Shown: positions 18,070 to 26,752 of the stretch, one piece after another
Numbering within the stretch: position 1 is the stretch's first letter
Layout of the letters: every line of letters starts with the position of its first letter
DNA from: Cytobacillus firmus NBRC 15306
GTDB taxonomy: Bacteria > Bacillota > Bacilli > Bacillales > Cytobacillaceae
NCBI RefSeq assembly: GCF_001591465.1
Contig: NZ_BCUY01000018.1
Coordinates: 1 to 58,903 of the forward strand
Direction of reading: 5' to 3'
Length of the DNA stretch: 58,903 nucleotides
Program-made: the position numbers and the translations under genes
Notes under the pieces: model-generated
Databases searched by the model: none
Told to the model about the DNA's origin: nothing
What the model saw: only the letters and a program-made list of their open reading frames with translations

Positions 18070-18087
18070 GAATTGGATGGTGCTTTT

Positions 18088-18585
18088 ATGTTCAAGAAAT
18101 TATTCGGTAAAAAGGAAACAGTCAAAACAATTGAAATTAAGGCTGCTTTGACGGGTACAGCGGTTAATCTGGAAGAGGTGCCTGATCCCGTATTTGCAGA
18201 AAGAATGATGGGGGACGGCATTGCAATTGAACCTTCAGAAGGGGTGGTTGTTTCCCCGGTAAATGGAGAAGTTGTTCAAGTATTCCCTACCAAACATGCA
18301 ATTGGCATTCGTGCTGAAAATGGTGCCGAGATTTTAATCCATATAGGCCTTGAAACGGTCTCCATGAAAGGGGAAGGATTCGAGACCCATATTTCCGAGG
18401 GTTCAAAGATCAGTGAAGGTGATAAGCTTGTCACGTTTGATTTAGGGCTGGTTAAAGAAAAGGCAAAGAGCACAGTAACACCAATGATAATCACTAATGG
18501 CGACCAGGTTGCTTCTCTTGAGAAAAATGCAGCAGGAGCTGTAACGAGAGGTACTTCAACAGTAATGACAGTTACTTCGAAATAA
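18088..18585 (+). CDS. ypqE: PTS glucose-type EIIA protein (YpqE)
   Basis: The 165-residue stand-alone IIA domain has the phosphorylated His in 'ILIHIGLETV' and the partner His in 'PTKHAIGI'. It could accept phosphate from HPr and pass it to an EIIBC lacking its own IIA. The ATG at 18088 with GGATGGTG is preferred to the in-frame TTG at 18073. B. subtilis has ypqE next to the msr genes. Confidence 0.93.
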   Translation: MFKKLFGKKETVKTIEIKAALTGTAVNLEEVPDPVFAERMMGDGIAIEPSEGVVVSPVNGEVVQVFPTKHAIGIRAENGAEILIHIGLETVSMKGEGFETHISEGSKISEGDKLVTFDLGLVKEKAKSTVTPMIITNGDQVASLEKNAAGAVTRGTSTVMTVTSK

Positions 18586-18588
18586 TGA

Positions 18589-18628
18589 GAAAAAGCCGCT
18601 GATAATATTGGCGGCTTTTTCTCATTAT
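18589..18628. terminator. Bidirectional terminator
   Basis: AATGAGAAAAAGCCGC and GCGGCTTTTTCTCATT form a 16-base stem between convergent ypqE and the SGNH hydrolase gene. Confidence 0.93.
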
Positions 18629-18657
18629 TTTTTTCAGTCTTCTTCTGTTTTTGCCCT

Positions 18658-19752
18658 TCATTGGTCTGCCCTGGTGAGGATGGAGGAGATTTGAATAACG
18701 GCATCGTCAGTACTGTTATTCACTGATTTTTCATTGGCCACAATAAACTTCACTAGATGCTGTCCGTCTTCGAGACCGCTGACAATATATTGATATCTTT
18801 CTTTAGTCAGCGGCCACCAGCCGGATAAGGATGTAATATACACATCATCTATAAACACATCCATCATCCCTCCTTTTTCGCTTCGAATCATATCGACCCC
18901 AAGGAAAGGGCCGCTAAATTGATATTCAAGACTGTCACCCGCCTTGCGGCTCTCCCAAATGCCGTCTTTGTGAATAAATGATCCAGATATATCTGTCACA
19001 TGAGGGATGGATGATATTTCGATGTCCGCATTTTCATGAATGGGGGCAGAAAGCTCTGCAATTTCTGCATGACTGCCGGTAAGCTCCCTTATTTTCTTTA
19101 TCAAGGTATCTGCATATATTTCATAGCCTTCATCATTTGGATGGACTAAATCCTTTGTCAGTTCCTCTGCAGGTAATCCCGATAGTTCAAAAGGCTTTCT
19201 CATATCCACATTTTTTGCGCCATAATGGCTGGAAATAAAAGAAATCGCCTGAACGAACGCTTCATTATCAAGCGGGTTTTCTGTAATAGTTATGATCTCG
19301 GTATCAGGGTAAAGCTGTTTTGTTTTCCGGATAAGCCCTTCGTAGAAATATGAAAATTGCGTCTCATCCATATATTTGCGGTCATTCTCCCCAAATACAA
19401 TAAAAGTTAAATCAATTTTCCCTAAATGTTCGGATTGCTGAAGTTTATATAAACCTTCAAAGGCAGTGGCACCACTTTGGACGATGGAATGTCTTTTGGC
19501 TTTAATCCCAAATTCACTATGCAGATGCTTCTCAAGCCTTGTAAACCATGCCGATGATTTGGAGGTCGCACCTGACCCCCTGCCAATGCTGTCCCCGATA
19601 ATCAGGTAATTGATATTTTCTTTTGACGATAGCTTTTGATACACGTTAGTTGGATTTGCCCCTTCAACTTTAGATAGGCTATCAAACAAATGATACAAAC
19701 CATATATAAAAGTGATGATAAAAAAATATATGCCAATCTTCCTTCTCTTCAT
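18658..19752 (-). CDS. Membrane-anchored SGNH/GDSL hydrolase
   Basis: The 364-residue protein has an N-terminal membrane anchor (about 6-24). An SGNH catalytic domain (about 45-230) carries 'IIGDSIGRGSG', 'IVFGENDR' and 'DLVHPNDEGY'. A C-terminal beta-rich domain (about 245-364) with 'DGIWESRKAGDSLEYQF' looks like a carbohydrate-binding or jelly-roll module. It is probably an extracytoplasmic esterase acting on a polysaccharide; the substrate is unknown. Confidence 0.85.
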   Translation of the reverse strand: MKRRKIGIYFFIITFIYGLYHLFDSLSKVEGANPTNVYQKLSSKENINYLIIGDSIGRGSGATSKSSAWFTRLEKHLHSEFGIKAKRHSIVQSGATAFEGLYKLQQSEHLGKIDLTFIVFGENDRKYMDETQFSYFYEGLIRKTKQLYPDTEIITITENPLDNEAFVQAISFISSHYGAKNVDMRKPFELSGLPAEELTKDLVHPNDEGYEIYADTLIKKIRELTGSHAEIAELSAPIHENADIEISSIPHVTDISGSFIHKDGIWESRKAGDSLEYQFSGPFLGVDMIRSEKGGMMDVFIDDVYITSLSGWWPLTKERYQYIVSGLEDGQHLVKFIVANEKSVNNSTDDAVIQISSILTRADQ

Positions 19753-19831
19753 TGGTTTGAATCCTCCGCTTCTTATCTGAATCTCTTACGTTTATCGTAC
19801 CCTATTAATGGCAAAGGGGGAAGGTTTTAAA

Positions 19832-19903
19832 ATGGAGTTAGAGCGTTTTTTTATAAAAATGGGCAAATGCACATGCGGGTCAAGTTCACCCTACATACAT
19901 TAA
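19832..19903 (+). CDS. Possible 23-residue peptide
   Basis: A short frame (MELERFFIKMGKCTCGSSSP...) follows the very good ribosome site GGGGGAAGG. It contains a C-T-C pair. It ends in the region that may serve as promoter for the YjcZ gene. No homology is recognised, and it may be chance. Confidence 0.25.
   Translation: MELERFFIKMGKCTCGSSSPYIH
19894..19902 (+). promoter_or_regulatory. Sporulation-type -10 element
   Basis: CATACATTA fits both the sigma-E (CATACAnT) and sigma-K (CATAnnnTA) -10 patterns and lies 44 bases before the YjcZ start codon. A matching -35 is not evident. Confidence 0.35.
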
Positions 19904-19945
19904 TATTGAAAATGCCCAAGAAATCTTGTTGAGGAGTGATTATTT

Positions 19946-20116
19946 ATGTATAAAGGTGCAGTTGCCGGTGCTGGCTACGACCAATGTTATCCGGGATATG
20001 GCTATCCTGTTGCTGGTGCTCATTATGGAGGATGTGGATATGGCGGTTTTGCATTGATCGTCGTATTGTTCATTCTATTGATTATTATCGGAGCATGCTG
20101 CTGCGGAAATTGGTAA
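19946..20116 (+). CDS. YjcZ-family sporulation peptide
   Basis: The 56-residue peptide has a Gly/Tyr/Pro-rich head ([15 protein letters not shown]) and a hydrophobic tail '[20 protein letters not shown]', the signature of the YjcZ sporulation family. It is probably membrane-associated in the forespore or mother cell. GAGGAGTGA precedes the ATG. Terminated by its own hairpin, so monocistronic. Confidence 0.85.
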   Translation: MYKGAVAGAGYDQCYPGYGYPVAGAHYGGCGYGGFALIVVLFILLIIIGACCCGNW

Positions 20117-20132
20117 TATAAATGGATATTGT

Positions 20133-20168
20133 GAAGGCTGCTCGTAATGAGCAGCCTTCTGTTTTTTG
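20133..20168 (+). terminator. Terminator after the YjcZ gene
   Basis: GAAGGCTGCTC and GAGCAGCCTTC with a five-base loop, then CTGTTTTTT. Confidence 0.9.
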
Positions 20169-20207
20169 GACACAGAATTATTAACGGAATTTTACATAAA
20201 TTATTGT

Positions 20208-20251
20208 AAATACGAACATTATATATAAACTTAAATAAATAGTTCGTAAAA
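20208..20251 (+). promoter_or_regulatory. PurR-type operator (two inverted PurBoxes)
   Basis: AAATACGAACATT at 20208-20220 and, inverted, the AGTTCGTAAAA region ending at 20251 match the PurBox consensus AWWWCCGAACWWT at 12 and about 11 of 13 positions. The CGAAC and GTTCG cores start 29 bases apart, the arrangement I recall for the pur operon control region. They lie directly upstream of a -35 box. This is a sequence match; binding is inferred. Confidence 0.6.
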
Positions 20252-20254
20252 ATA

Positions 20255-20283
20255 TTGACCTGCTCTATTGTATTTGATATAGT
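20255..20283 (+). promoter_or_regulatory. Sigma-A promoter of the FAD oxidoreductase gene
   Basis: TTGACC at 20255-20260, 17 bases, TATAGT at 20278-20283. The start codon is 50 bases downstream. Confidence 0.75.
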
Positions 20284-20333
20284 TACCTTTGGTTGATGAA
20301 ATTAACGAATAATGCGTCTGGGGGAATAGGACG

Positions 20334-21800
20334 ATGAATACAAATTATGATGTTATTGTGGTCGGTGCTGGACCGGCTGGAATATTTACTTGTTATGAAT
20401 TAACATTGAAAATGCCTGAAGCAAAAATTTTATTAATTGATAAAGGACACGATATTTATAAAAGAAATTGTCCGATTTTACAGAAAAAGATTGCTAAATG
20501 CCCGCCGGCAGCAGGAAGAAAAGAATTTGCCGGCTGCCTGCCGGCTTGCTCTATCACGAATGGATTTGGCGGAGCAGGGGCTTATTCAGATGGAAAATTC
20601 AATATTACGAGTGAGTTTGGCGGCTGGATGACCGATTATCTCCCTGACTCCCAGGTTGTTGATTTGATAAAATATGTAGACGAAATCAATTTGAAGCACG
20701 GCGCGACTGAAAGCATTACAGACCCAATGACAGATGAAGTGAGGGATATCGAGCGCCGCGGATATGCAGCAGGACTTAAACTGCTTCGTGCGCAGGTCAG
20801 ACATTTGGGCACCGAGCAGAATCTTGAAATCCTAAAGAGCATTTATGAATATTTACGTGAAAAAATTGATATGTCCTATAAGACAGAGGTTGAAGATCTC
20901 ATAACAGTGAAAACCCCTGATGGCCATCGCATTTTGGGAGTTAAGCTTAAGTCCGGAAATGAAGTTCTTGCTGATAAGGTAGTTGTAGCACCAGGAAGAG
21001 ATGGATCAGTTTGGCTGGCAAACCTCCTGAAGTCACGCCGCTTGAAGATGATCAATAATCAGGTAGATATTGGCGTGCGGGTTGAAACTTCGGATATAGT
21101 CATGGAAGAGATCAATAAACATCTTTACGAAGGAAAGTTCACATTTAATACATCTGTCGGTACAAGAGTGCGTACATTCTGCAGCAATCCTTCCGGCCAT
21201 GTTGTAGTGGAAAACCACTCAGGAATCATGCTTGCGAATGGCCATGCTTACAAAGACCCTAAGCTGGGAAGCCCGAATACGAACTTTGCGCTGCTGGTAT
21301 CCCATACATTCTCGGAACCGTTTGATAAGCCAAATGAATATGCGCATGAAATTTCCAGGCTTGCCAACAGCCTTTCAAACGGCGGAATCATTGTTCAAAA
21401 GTATGGAGATATATTAAAAGGAAGAAGATCTACCGAGAAGAGAATTAAAGAAGGCTTCCTTGAACCAACCTTAAAGGAAGCGGTGCCTGGCGACTTAGGC
21501 CTTGTGCTTCCATATAATACAATGAAAAGCCTGATTGAAATGACAGAGGCATTAAACCATGTATCTCCCGGCCTTGCATCAGAACATACCTTATTCTACG
21601 GTGTGGAGGCAAAATTCTACTCTGCACGTCCCAAGTTGAATGACCGTTTCGAAACGGAAATCAGCGGACTATATGTCGGAGGGGATGGTGCAGGCATCAC
21701 CAGAGGACTTGCACAGGCGGGTGCCTGCGGTGTCTGGATTGCACGGGATATTATCGAAAAGACAAGTAATGCACCAAGAAGGGAACCTGCATTAGTATAA
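20334..21800 (+). CDS. FAD-dependent oxidoreductase (COG2509-like)
   Basis: The 488-residue flavoprotein has an N-terminal dinucleotide-binding 'VIVVGAGPAGIFTCYEL' (about 8-24) and a C-terminal FAD-binding 'GLYVGGDGAGITRGLAQAG' (about 448-466). A cysteine-rich stretch (45-73, including NCPILQKKIAKC and CLPAC) may bind a metal or form disulfides. It resembles the poorly characterised 'FAD-dependent dehydrogenase' family. The substrate is unknown. The PurR-type operator upstream suggests expression tied to purine or PRPP status. Confidence 0.85.
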   Translation: MNTNYDVIVVGAGPAGIFTCYELTLKMPEAKILLIDKGHDIYKRNCPILQKKIAKCPPAAGRKEFAGCLPACSITNGFGGAGAYSDGKFNITSEFGGWMTDYLPDSQVVDLIKYVDEINLKHGATESITDPMTDEVRDIERRGYAAGLKLLRAQVRHLGTEQNLEILKSIYEYLREKIDMSYKTEVEDLITVKTPDGHRILGVKLKSGNEVLADKVVVAPGRDGSVWLANLLKSRRLKMINNQVDIGVRVETSDIVMEEINKHLYEGKFTFNTSVGTRVRTFCSNPSGHVVVENHSGIMLANGHAYKDPKLGSPNTNFALLVSHTFSEPFDKPNEYAHEISRLANSLSNGGIIVQKYGDILKGRRSTEKRIKEGFLEPTLKEAVPGDLGLVLPYNTMKSLIEMTEALNHVSPGLASEHTLFYGVEAKFYSARPKLNDRFETEISGLYVGGDGAGITRGLAQAGACGVWIARDIIEKTSNAPRREPALV

Positions 21801-21806
21801 AAGCAG

Positions 21807-21837
21807 AAGGCCGAGCTGAATAGCCGGCCTTTTTTTA
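21807..21837 (+). terminator. Terminator after the FAD oxidoreductase gene
   Basis: AAGGCCG-type stem pairing with CCGGCCTT, then seven T. Confidence 0.8.
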
Positions 21838-21927
21838 ATAAAAAGAAGCAGTTATTTCCAAACAAGCCTGCATTTGATAAAATGTAAAACAATCTACAAG
21901 TCTGAAAGTGGAAAAGGAGAGGACACA

Positions 21928-22492
21928 ATGCTTGCTGAGCGATTAAAGCGCGGTGATGAGATCCGGGTCATTGCACCATCCAGAAGTATGGCCATCATAA
22001 AAGGAGAACAATTGCGCATTGCCCAGGAGCGGCTGAATCAGCTGGGATTCACAGTGACATACGGCAAAAATGCAGAAGAGCATGATGAGTTTTTCAGTAC
22101 TTCTATTGAAGAAAGAATTGAAGATCTGCATGATGCTTTCACTGATCCTAATGTAAAGGGGATCCTGACAGTGATCGGCGGCTATAACGCCAACCAGCTT
22201 TTAAATTACATAGACTACGTTCACCTTTGATCGAGATCTTCAATCACTTCTGCACCTGCCTGATGCCCGTGACATCAAAGGAATCCTCATTGGAAGGTTT
22301 CAGAAAAATTCTCAAGTGACAGATGAAGCACTGAAGAAAATTATTGTATCCAAAAAAGAGCTTCGAGGCATACCTGTAATTGCAAATGTAAACTTCGGCC
22401 ATGTTCAGCCCTATGCCACTATCCCAATTGGAGGGAAAGCAGTTATAGAAGCACAAGGTTTTGAAAGTGAAATTTGGATCGAACAGAATTAG
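21928..22492 (+). pseudogene. LD-carboxypeptidase (LdcA/MccF family) with internal deletion and frameshift
   Basis: The first 98 codons from ATG 21928 (site AAAGGAGAGG) encode a normal N-terminus of an S66-family peptidase, up to 'IGGYNANQLLNYIDY'. Translation then runs into a TGA at 22228. From about 22214 another frame (+1) encodes a normal C-terminus: 'TFDRDLQSLLHLPDA', 'KGILIGRFQK', 'GIPVIANVNFGHVQP', ending at TAG 22490. The middle of the protein, including the catalytic serine region (normally GYSDIT), is missing. About 110-140 codons were therefore lost at a junction near 22210-22222. The remnant cannot be an active peptidase. The promoter and terminator regions look intact, so the loss may be recent. 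Confidence 0.88.
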
Positions 22493-22508
22493 GAAAATGA
22501 ATTTTGAG

Positions 22509-22534
22509 CAGCCGCTGGATAGCGGCTGTTTTTA
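22509..22534 (+). terminator. Terminator after the broken carboxypeptidase gene
   Basis: CAGCCGCT, GGAT loop, AGCGGCTG, then five T. Confidence 0.88.
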
Positions 22535-22595
22535 TTTGCAGCGAAAAATAGATAACTCTGCAAAATTCTTTTATGAAAGATTTCTTAAGTGACTT

Positions 22596-22603
22596 CATAC
22601 AAT
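22596..22603 (+). promoter_or_regulatory. Possible sigma-E -10 element before the yodT operon
   Basis: CATACAAT is a perfect sigma-E -10. The -35 region is weak. It lies 135 bases before yodT. The B. subtilis yod-kamA operon is mother-cell expressed, which makes the site worth noting. Confidence 0.35.
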
Positions 22604-22737
22604 TTACTATATTGCCAAATGGTAGAGCATAGTTGGCTTGTAGAATTGAGGATTTGCTGTGAAAGCTCATGAAGCCATCGGCGGATATTGATTAGCCGCA
22701 GGCAAATTTCGCAATTATAGTTGGAGGGAGTACGCTG

Positions 22738-24093
22738 ATGAACCAGTCGAACTTAATTAAGCCGATGCTTGATGCACAGTACCCGATCATAGATTATGGA
22801 AGGGGAGTTTATTTATATGACATGGACGGAAAGGAATACCTGGATGCTTCATCTGGCGCGATAACTGCCAATATTGGCCATGGTGTTGAGGAAATCATTA
22901 AGGCAATGCATGAACAGGCAAAAAAAGTTTCTTTTGTATATCGCTCGCAATTTACGAGCGGGGCAGCTGAAAAGCTTGCCCATAAGATTGCGGAGGCTGC
23001 GATTGGAGACTTGAATTGGAGCTTTTTTGTGAACAGCGGGTCTGAGGCCACAGAAACAGCTATGAAAATAGCGATTCAGTACTGGCAGGAAAAAGGCATT
23101 ATGACAAAAACAAAGGTGCTCTCAAGGTGGATGAGCTATCATGGCATAACTCTTGGAGCTTTATCAATGTCAGGACATACGGGCAGAAGGGCTCGCTTTA
23201 TACCGCTGCTGGAGGATTTCCCTGTCATTCATCCTCCATATTGCTATAGGTGCCCATACAATCTGGAAGCCCCTGAATGCGGTTATCTGTGTGCACATGA
23301 ACTTGAAACCGTCATTAAACGGATAGGGCCAGAGAATATTGCTGCGTTTATCGCAGAACCAGTCATTGGGGCTGCAGGGGGGGCTATTACACCTCCAAAG
23401 GATTACTACCGGATAATCAAAGAAATTTGTGAGCGGAATGACATATTATTTATTGCTGATGAGGTGATGACTGGTTTTGGCAGAACAGGCACCATGCTTG
23501 CCTGTGAGCATTGGAATATAAAGCCTGATATTGTCGCACTTGGAAAAGGAATGGGAGCCGGATATGCCCCGATTGCGGCTGCACTTGTAAGCGATGAAGT
23601 AATGGAGCCCATACTGGCAGGTTCAAAAAGCATTATGAGCGGTCATACGTTAAGTGCTAATCCGCAGTCATGTGCAGTTTCCCTCGCAGTGTTTGAATAT
23701 ATTGAGAAAAACAATATTATCCCGGAAACAGAAAGCAAAGGAGTGTATTTAAGAAATAAATTGACTAAGCTGCAATCCAAATTTCCCTTTATTGGTGATA
23801 TAAGGGGAAAAGGGCTAATGGTCGGACTTGAATTTGTAAAGAATCCTCTGACTAAAGAGCCATTTACAAAAAGCTTCGGTCTGACTCAGAGGTTAATACA
23901 GGAAGCACAGGAACAGGGTCTGCTTATTTACCCTGCAGGTGCGGGCACAAATGGCACAGACGGGGATGCCGTATTGATTGCACCGCCGCTGACCATTACC
24001 AAAAGGGAAATTGATGATCTGGTAAAGCGGTTTGAAAAGACTTTGCAGATTTTCTCAGATCATCTGAACCCTGGTGAGGAAGAGGCTGAATAA
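22738..24093 (+). CDS. yodT: Class III aminotransferase (YodT)
   Basis: A 451-residue PLP enzyme of the omega/class III group. It has 'NSGSEATETAMKIA' (about 99-112), 'IADEVMTGFGRTG' and the Schiff-base Lys in 'ALGKGMGAGYAP'. A Cys cluster 'YCYRCPYNLEAPECGYLC' (about 167-184) is unusual for the family and could bind a metal. It starts an operon of closely spaced genes. In the proposed pathway it would remove the 3-amino group of N6-acetyl-beta-lysine; this is inference from context. Ribosome site TTGGAGGGAG. Confidence 0.88.
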   Translation: MNQSNLIKPMLDAQYPIIDYGRGVYLYDMDGKEYLDASSGAITANIGHGVEEIIKAMHEQAKKVSFVYRSQFTSGAAEKLAHKIAEAAIGDLNWSFFVNSGSEATETAMKIAIQYWQEKGIMTKTKVLSRWMSYHGITLGALSMSGHTGRRARFIPLLEDFPVIHPPYCYRCPYNLEAPECGYLCAHELETVIKRIGPENIAAFIAEPVIGAAGGAITPPKDYYRIIKEICERNDILFIADEVMTGFGRTGTMLACEHWNIKPDIVALGKGMGAGYAPIAAALVSDEVMEPILAGSKSIMSGHTLSANPQSCAVSLAVFEYIEKNNIIPETESKGVYLRNKLTKLQSKFPFIGDIRGKGLMVGLEFVKNPLTKEPFTKSFGLTQRLIQEAQEQGLLIYPAGAGTNGTDGDAVLIAPPLTITKREIDDLVKRFEKTLQIFSDHLNPGEEEAE

Positions 24094-24095
24094 CA

Positions 24096-24788
24096 ATGGA
24101 GAACACATTTAATAAGATCATTGAACTGGATGACGCAATGAAGCATTTTCGGGACGGCATGATCATTATGTTTGGCGGCTTTGGCGGAATTGGAACCCCT
24201 CCATCCCTTATTGACGGCATTTTGGATAATGGATTCAAAGATTTAACCCTTATTGGCAATGATTCAGGCTTTCCTCATATTGGAATCGGGAAGGTGGTAA
24301 GCCGGGGAAGGGCGAAAAAAATGATTGCTTCTCATATTGGCTCAAATCCCGTTGCGGGCCAACTTATGACAGATGGAAAGATGGAAGTGGAATTTTCACC
24401 CCAGGGGATATTGGCAGAAAGAATACGAGCTGGCGGAGTCGGCATACCTGCCATCCTTTCCGACATTGGCCTTGATAACGATATTGTGACCGGCAATAAG
24501 CAAACTTGCAGCGTGGGCGGAAAAAAGTATCTTGTCGAGACGGCACTGACTGCAGATATATCGATTGTATTTGCTAAGAAAGCTGATCCTTACGGGAACT
24601 TAATATTTGACAAAAGTGCCAGAAATACAAACCCGCTTGTCGCCATGGCTGGTGATATGACCATAGCGGAAGTGGAGGAAATTGTCCCGCTTGGCAGCCT
24701 GGATCCTGATGAAATTATAACACCGGGCGTTTTCGTTAATTACATCGTTCCTTCGAAAGGAGTGAATTGGAAATGGGCATGGGAGTAG
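24096..24788 (+). CDS. yodS: CoA-transferase subunit A (YodS-like)
   Basis: A 230-residue 3-oxoacid CoA-transferase alpha subunit with 'IMFGGFGGIGTPPSLIDGI' near the N-terminus and 'RIRAGGVGIPA' at about 110. It starts two bases after yodT and its end overlaps the beta-subunit start. The pair would move CoA onto a 3-oxo acid. I infer the acid to be 3-oxo-6-acetamidohexanoate from the neighbours. Confidence 0.88.
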   Translation: MENTFNKIIELDDAMKHFRDGMIIMFGGFGGIGTPPSLIDGILDNGFKDLTLIGNDSGFPHIGIGKVVSRGRAKKMIASHIGSNPVAGQLMTDGKMEVEFSPQGILAERIRAGGVGIPAILSDIGLDNDIVTGNKQTCSVGGKKYLVETALTADISIVFAKKADPYGNLIFDKSARNTNPLVAMAGDMTIAEVEEIVPLGSLDPDEIITPGVFVNYIVPSKGVNWKWAWE

Positions 24789-25435
24789 AGATTAGAAATC
24801 GTATTGCCAAACGTGCTGCGGAGGAAATAAAGAATGGAATGATTGTAAATCTCGGAATTGGAATCCCATCGCTTGTGCCCAATCATTTGCCTGCCGGGAC
24901 AAACGTAATGTTTCATGCCGAAAATGGCATTACAGGTATGGGGCCAAGTCCGGAGAAAGGGAAGGAAGATGAGAATCTCTGTAATGCAGGAGGTTTCCCG
25001 GTTTCCATTGTAAAAGGTGCTTCATATTGCGACAGCACCATTGCATTCGGGATGATACGCAGAGGAAGAGTTGATATGACAATTCTTGGCTCCCTGGAGG
25101 TAAGCGGAAAAGGGGACCTGGCAAATTGGATTGTACCGGGAAAGAAAGTTCCTGGCATGGGCGGTGCAATGGAGCTTGCCCAAAAAGCAAGGAAAGTCAT
25201 TGTCCTTATGAACCAGACAGACAAGTACGGGAACCCCAAAATTGTGGACGAGTGCACCCTGCCTCTTACATCAGCACGCTGTGTAAACATGATTATTACA
25301 GAGATGGCTGTCTTTCAAATCTCAGCTCATGGACTCATACTGACTGACTTGTTTGCGCCGCACTCCATAAATGAAGTAAGGGCAAAAACGGGCTGCAGTT
25401 TTACAATTGCTGAGAATGTGAGAGTGATTAATTGA
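24767..25435 (+). CDS. yodR: CoA-transferase subunit B (YodR-like)
   Basis: A beta subunit of about 220 residues. It carries the catalytic Glu in 'FHAENGITGMGP' and family segments 'NLGIGIPSLV' and 'VPGMGGAMELA'. Possible starts are TTG 24767, ATG 24773 and ATG 24779; AAAGGAGTGAA at 24756-24766 serves either of the first two. It overlaps the alpha-subunit gene by about 20 bases, consistent with tight coupling of a heteromeric enzyme. Confidence 0.88.
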   Translation: MEMGMGVEIRNRIAKRAAEEIKNGMIVNLGIGIPSLVPNHLPAGTNVMFHAENGITGMGPSPEKGKEDENLCNAGGFPVSIVKGASYCDSTIAFGMIRRGRVDMTILGSLEVSGKGDLANWIVPGKKVPGMGGAMELAQKARKVIVLMNQTDKYGNPKIVDECTLPLTSARCVNMIITEMAVFQISAHGLILTDLFAPHSINEVRAKTGCSFTIAENVRVIN

Positions 25436-25472
25436 TAGATATATTGGCTTTGTTCTAAAAAGGAGTGAGAAT

Positions 25473-26750
25473 ATGAATGATCATGCAAAGGTTAAACAAT
25501 GGCTGGAAGAAAATAAGCAAAGAGGAACAAGACTTCTTCAGCAGCTGGTCCAGGAAGGCAGCATCCGCGGAAATGAAAGCAGTGCACAGGCTGTCATCAT
25601 TGAAAAATGCCGCAAACTTGGACTAACCCTTGATATTTGGGAAATCGGCAAGGAACAATTGACTAAGCATCCTGCCTTTTGTTCAGATCGAAAGGATTTT
25701 TCCGGAAATCCCAATGTGGTGGCTGTTTTGAAAGGAACAGGCGGAGGAAGGTCGATCATCCTCAATGGCCATATTGATGTCGTTCCGGAGGGAGACCGAA
25801 ATGATTGGGAACATGATCCATTTAGCGGCAGAATTGAAGATGGAAAGCTATTTGGCCGTGGTTCGACCGATATGAAAGGCGGCACCGTTTCGCTCCTGCT
25901 TGCCATGGAAGCCATTATTGCGATTGGAATCAAGCTTAAAGGCGATGTGATTTTTCAAAGTGTCATAGAAGAAGAAAGCGGCGGGGCGGGTACATTGGCA
26001 GCGGTCCTCAGGGGATATTCAGCGGATGGGGCAATCATTCCCGAACCGACAAATATGAAACTATTTCCAAAACAGCAGGGTTCGATGTGGTTTCGGATAT
26101 CAGTAAAAGGGCGTTCAGCTCATGGCGGCACCCGATATGAGGGCGTTAATGCCATCGAAAAAGCAATGTATGTGATGACAAAGCTTCAGGAGCTTGAGAA
26201 GTTAAGGAACCTTAACATTGAAGACCCGCTCTATTCAAAAATCCCTATTCCGATTCCTATCAATATCGGAAAAATATACAGCGGAGAGTGGCCATCTTCC
26301 GTACCGGATATTGCTGTCATAGAGGGAAGGATGGGGGTAGCGCCGGACGAAGAGATGAAATCGGCCGAAAAAGAGCTGGAAGATTGCCTGAAGGAAGCGG
26401 CACAAAATGATCCGTGGCTTAAAAAGAATCCTCCTCAAGTTGAATGGTTTGGCGGACGCTGGCTGCCTGGAGATCTGGAGCAGGATCATCCTTTAATGGC
26501 TGTATTATCGGAATCCTTTGAAACTGTAAAAGGAAGGCAGCCGGCAGTTGAGGCATCACCATGGGGCACTGATGGAGGCATATTATCGAAAGTGGGAAAT
26601 ACACCTGTTGTTGTCTTCGGCCCAGGTGTGACGGAAGCCGCCCATGATGTTAACGAATTTATTTCCTTGGAGGAAGTTTTTGAAGCGGCTGAAATTATTG
26701 CTCTGGCCATACTGGAATGGTGCGGCACTAATCAGGGAGAGGGGAAATAA
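25473..26750 (+). CDS. yodQ: M20-family deacylase (YodQ)
   Basis: The 425-residue zinc hydrolase of the ArgE/DapE/ACY1 type has 'LNGHIDVVPEGD' (first zinc His and Asp), 'GRGSTDMKGG' (bridging Asp), 'IEEESGG' (catalytic Glu) and a dimerisation insert with 'RSAHGGTRYEG'. Related enzymes remove acetyl groups from amino acids. In this operon the natural substrate would be 4-acetamidobutyrate, giving GABA. That substrate is inferred. Start supported by AAAAGGAGTGAG. Confidence 0.9.
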   Translation: MNDHAKVKQWLEENKQRGTRLLQQLVQEGSIRGNESSAQAVIIEKCRKLGLTLDIWEIGKEQLTKHPAFCSDRKDFSGNPNVVAVLKGTGGGRSIILNGHIDVVPEGDRNDWEHDPFSGRIEDGKLFGRGSTDMKGGTVSLLLAMEAIIAIGIKLKGDVIFQSVIEEESGGAGTLAAVLRGYSADGAIIPEPTNMKLFPKQQGSMWFRISVKGRSAHGGTRYEGVNAIEKAMYVMTKLQELEKLRNLNIEDPLYSKIPIPIPINIGKIYSGEWPSSVPDIAVIEGRMGVAPDEEMKSAEKELEDCLKEAAQNDPWLKKNPPQVEWFGGRWLPGDLEQDHPLMAVLSESFETVKGRQPAVEASPWGTDGGILSKVGNTPVVVFGPGVTEAAHDVNEFISLEEVFEAAEIIALAILEWCGTNQGEGK

Positions 26751-26752
26751 GG

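Noticed and set aside
22635-22656. A sigma-54 promoter before yodT (TTGGC...TTGCT)
   Set aside because: The GG and GC elements are far more than the required 10 bases apart.
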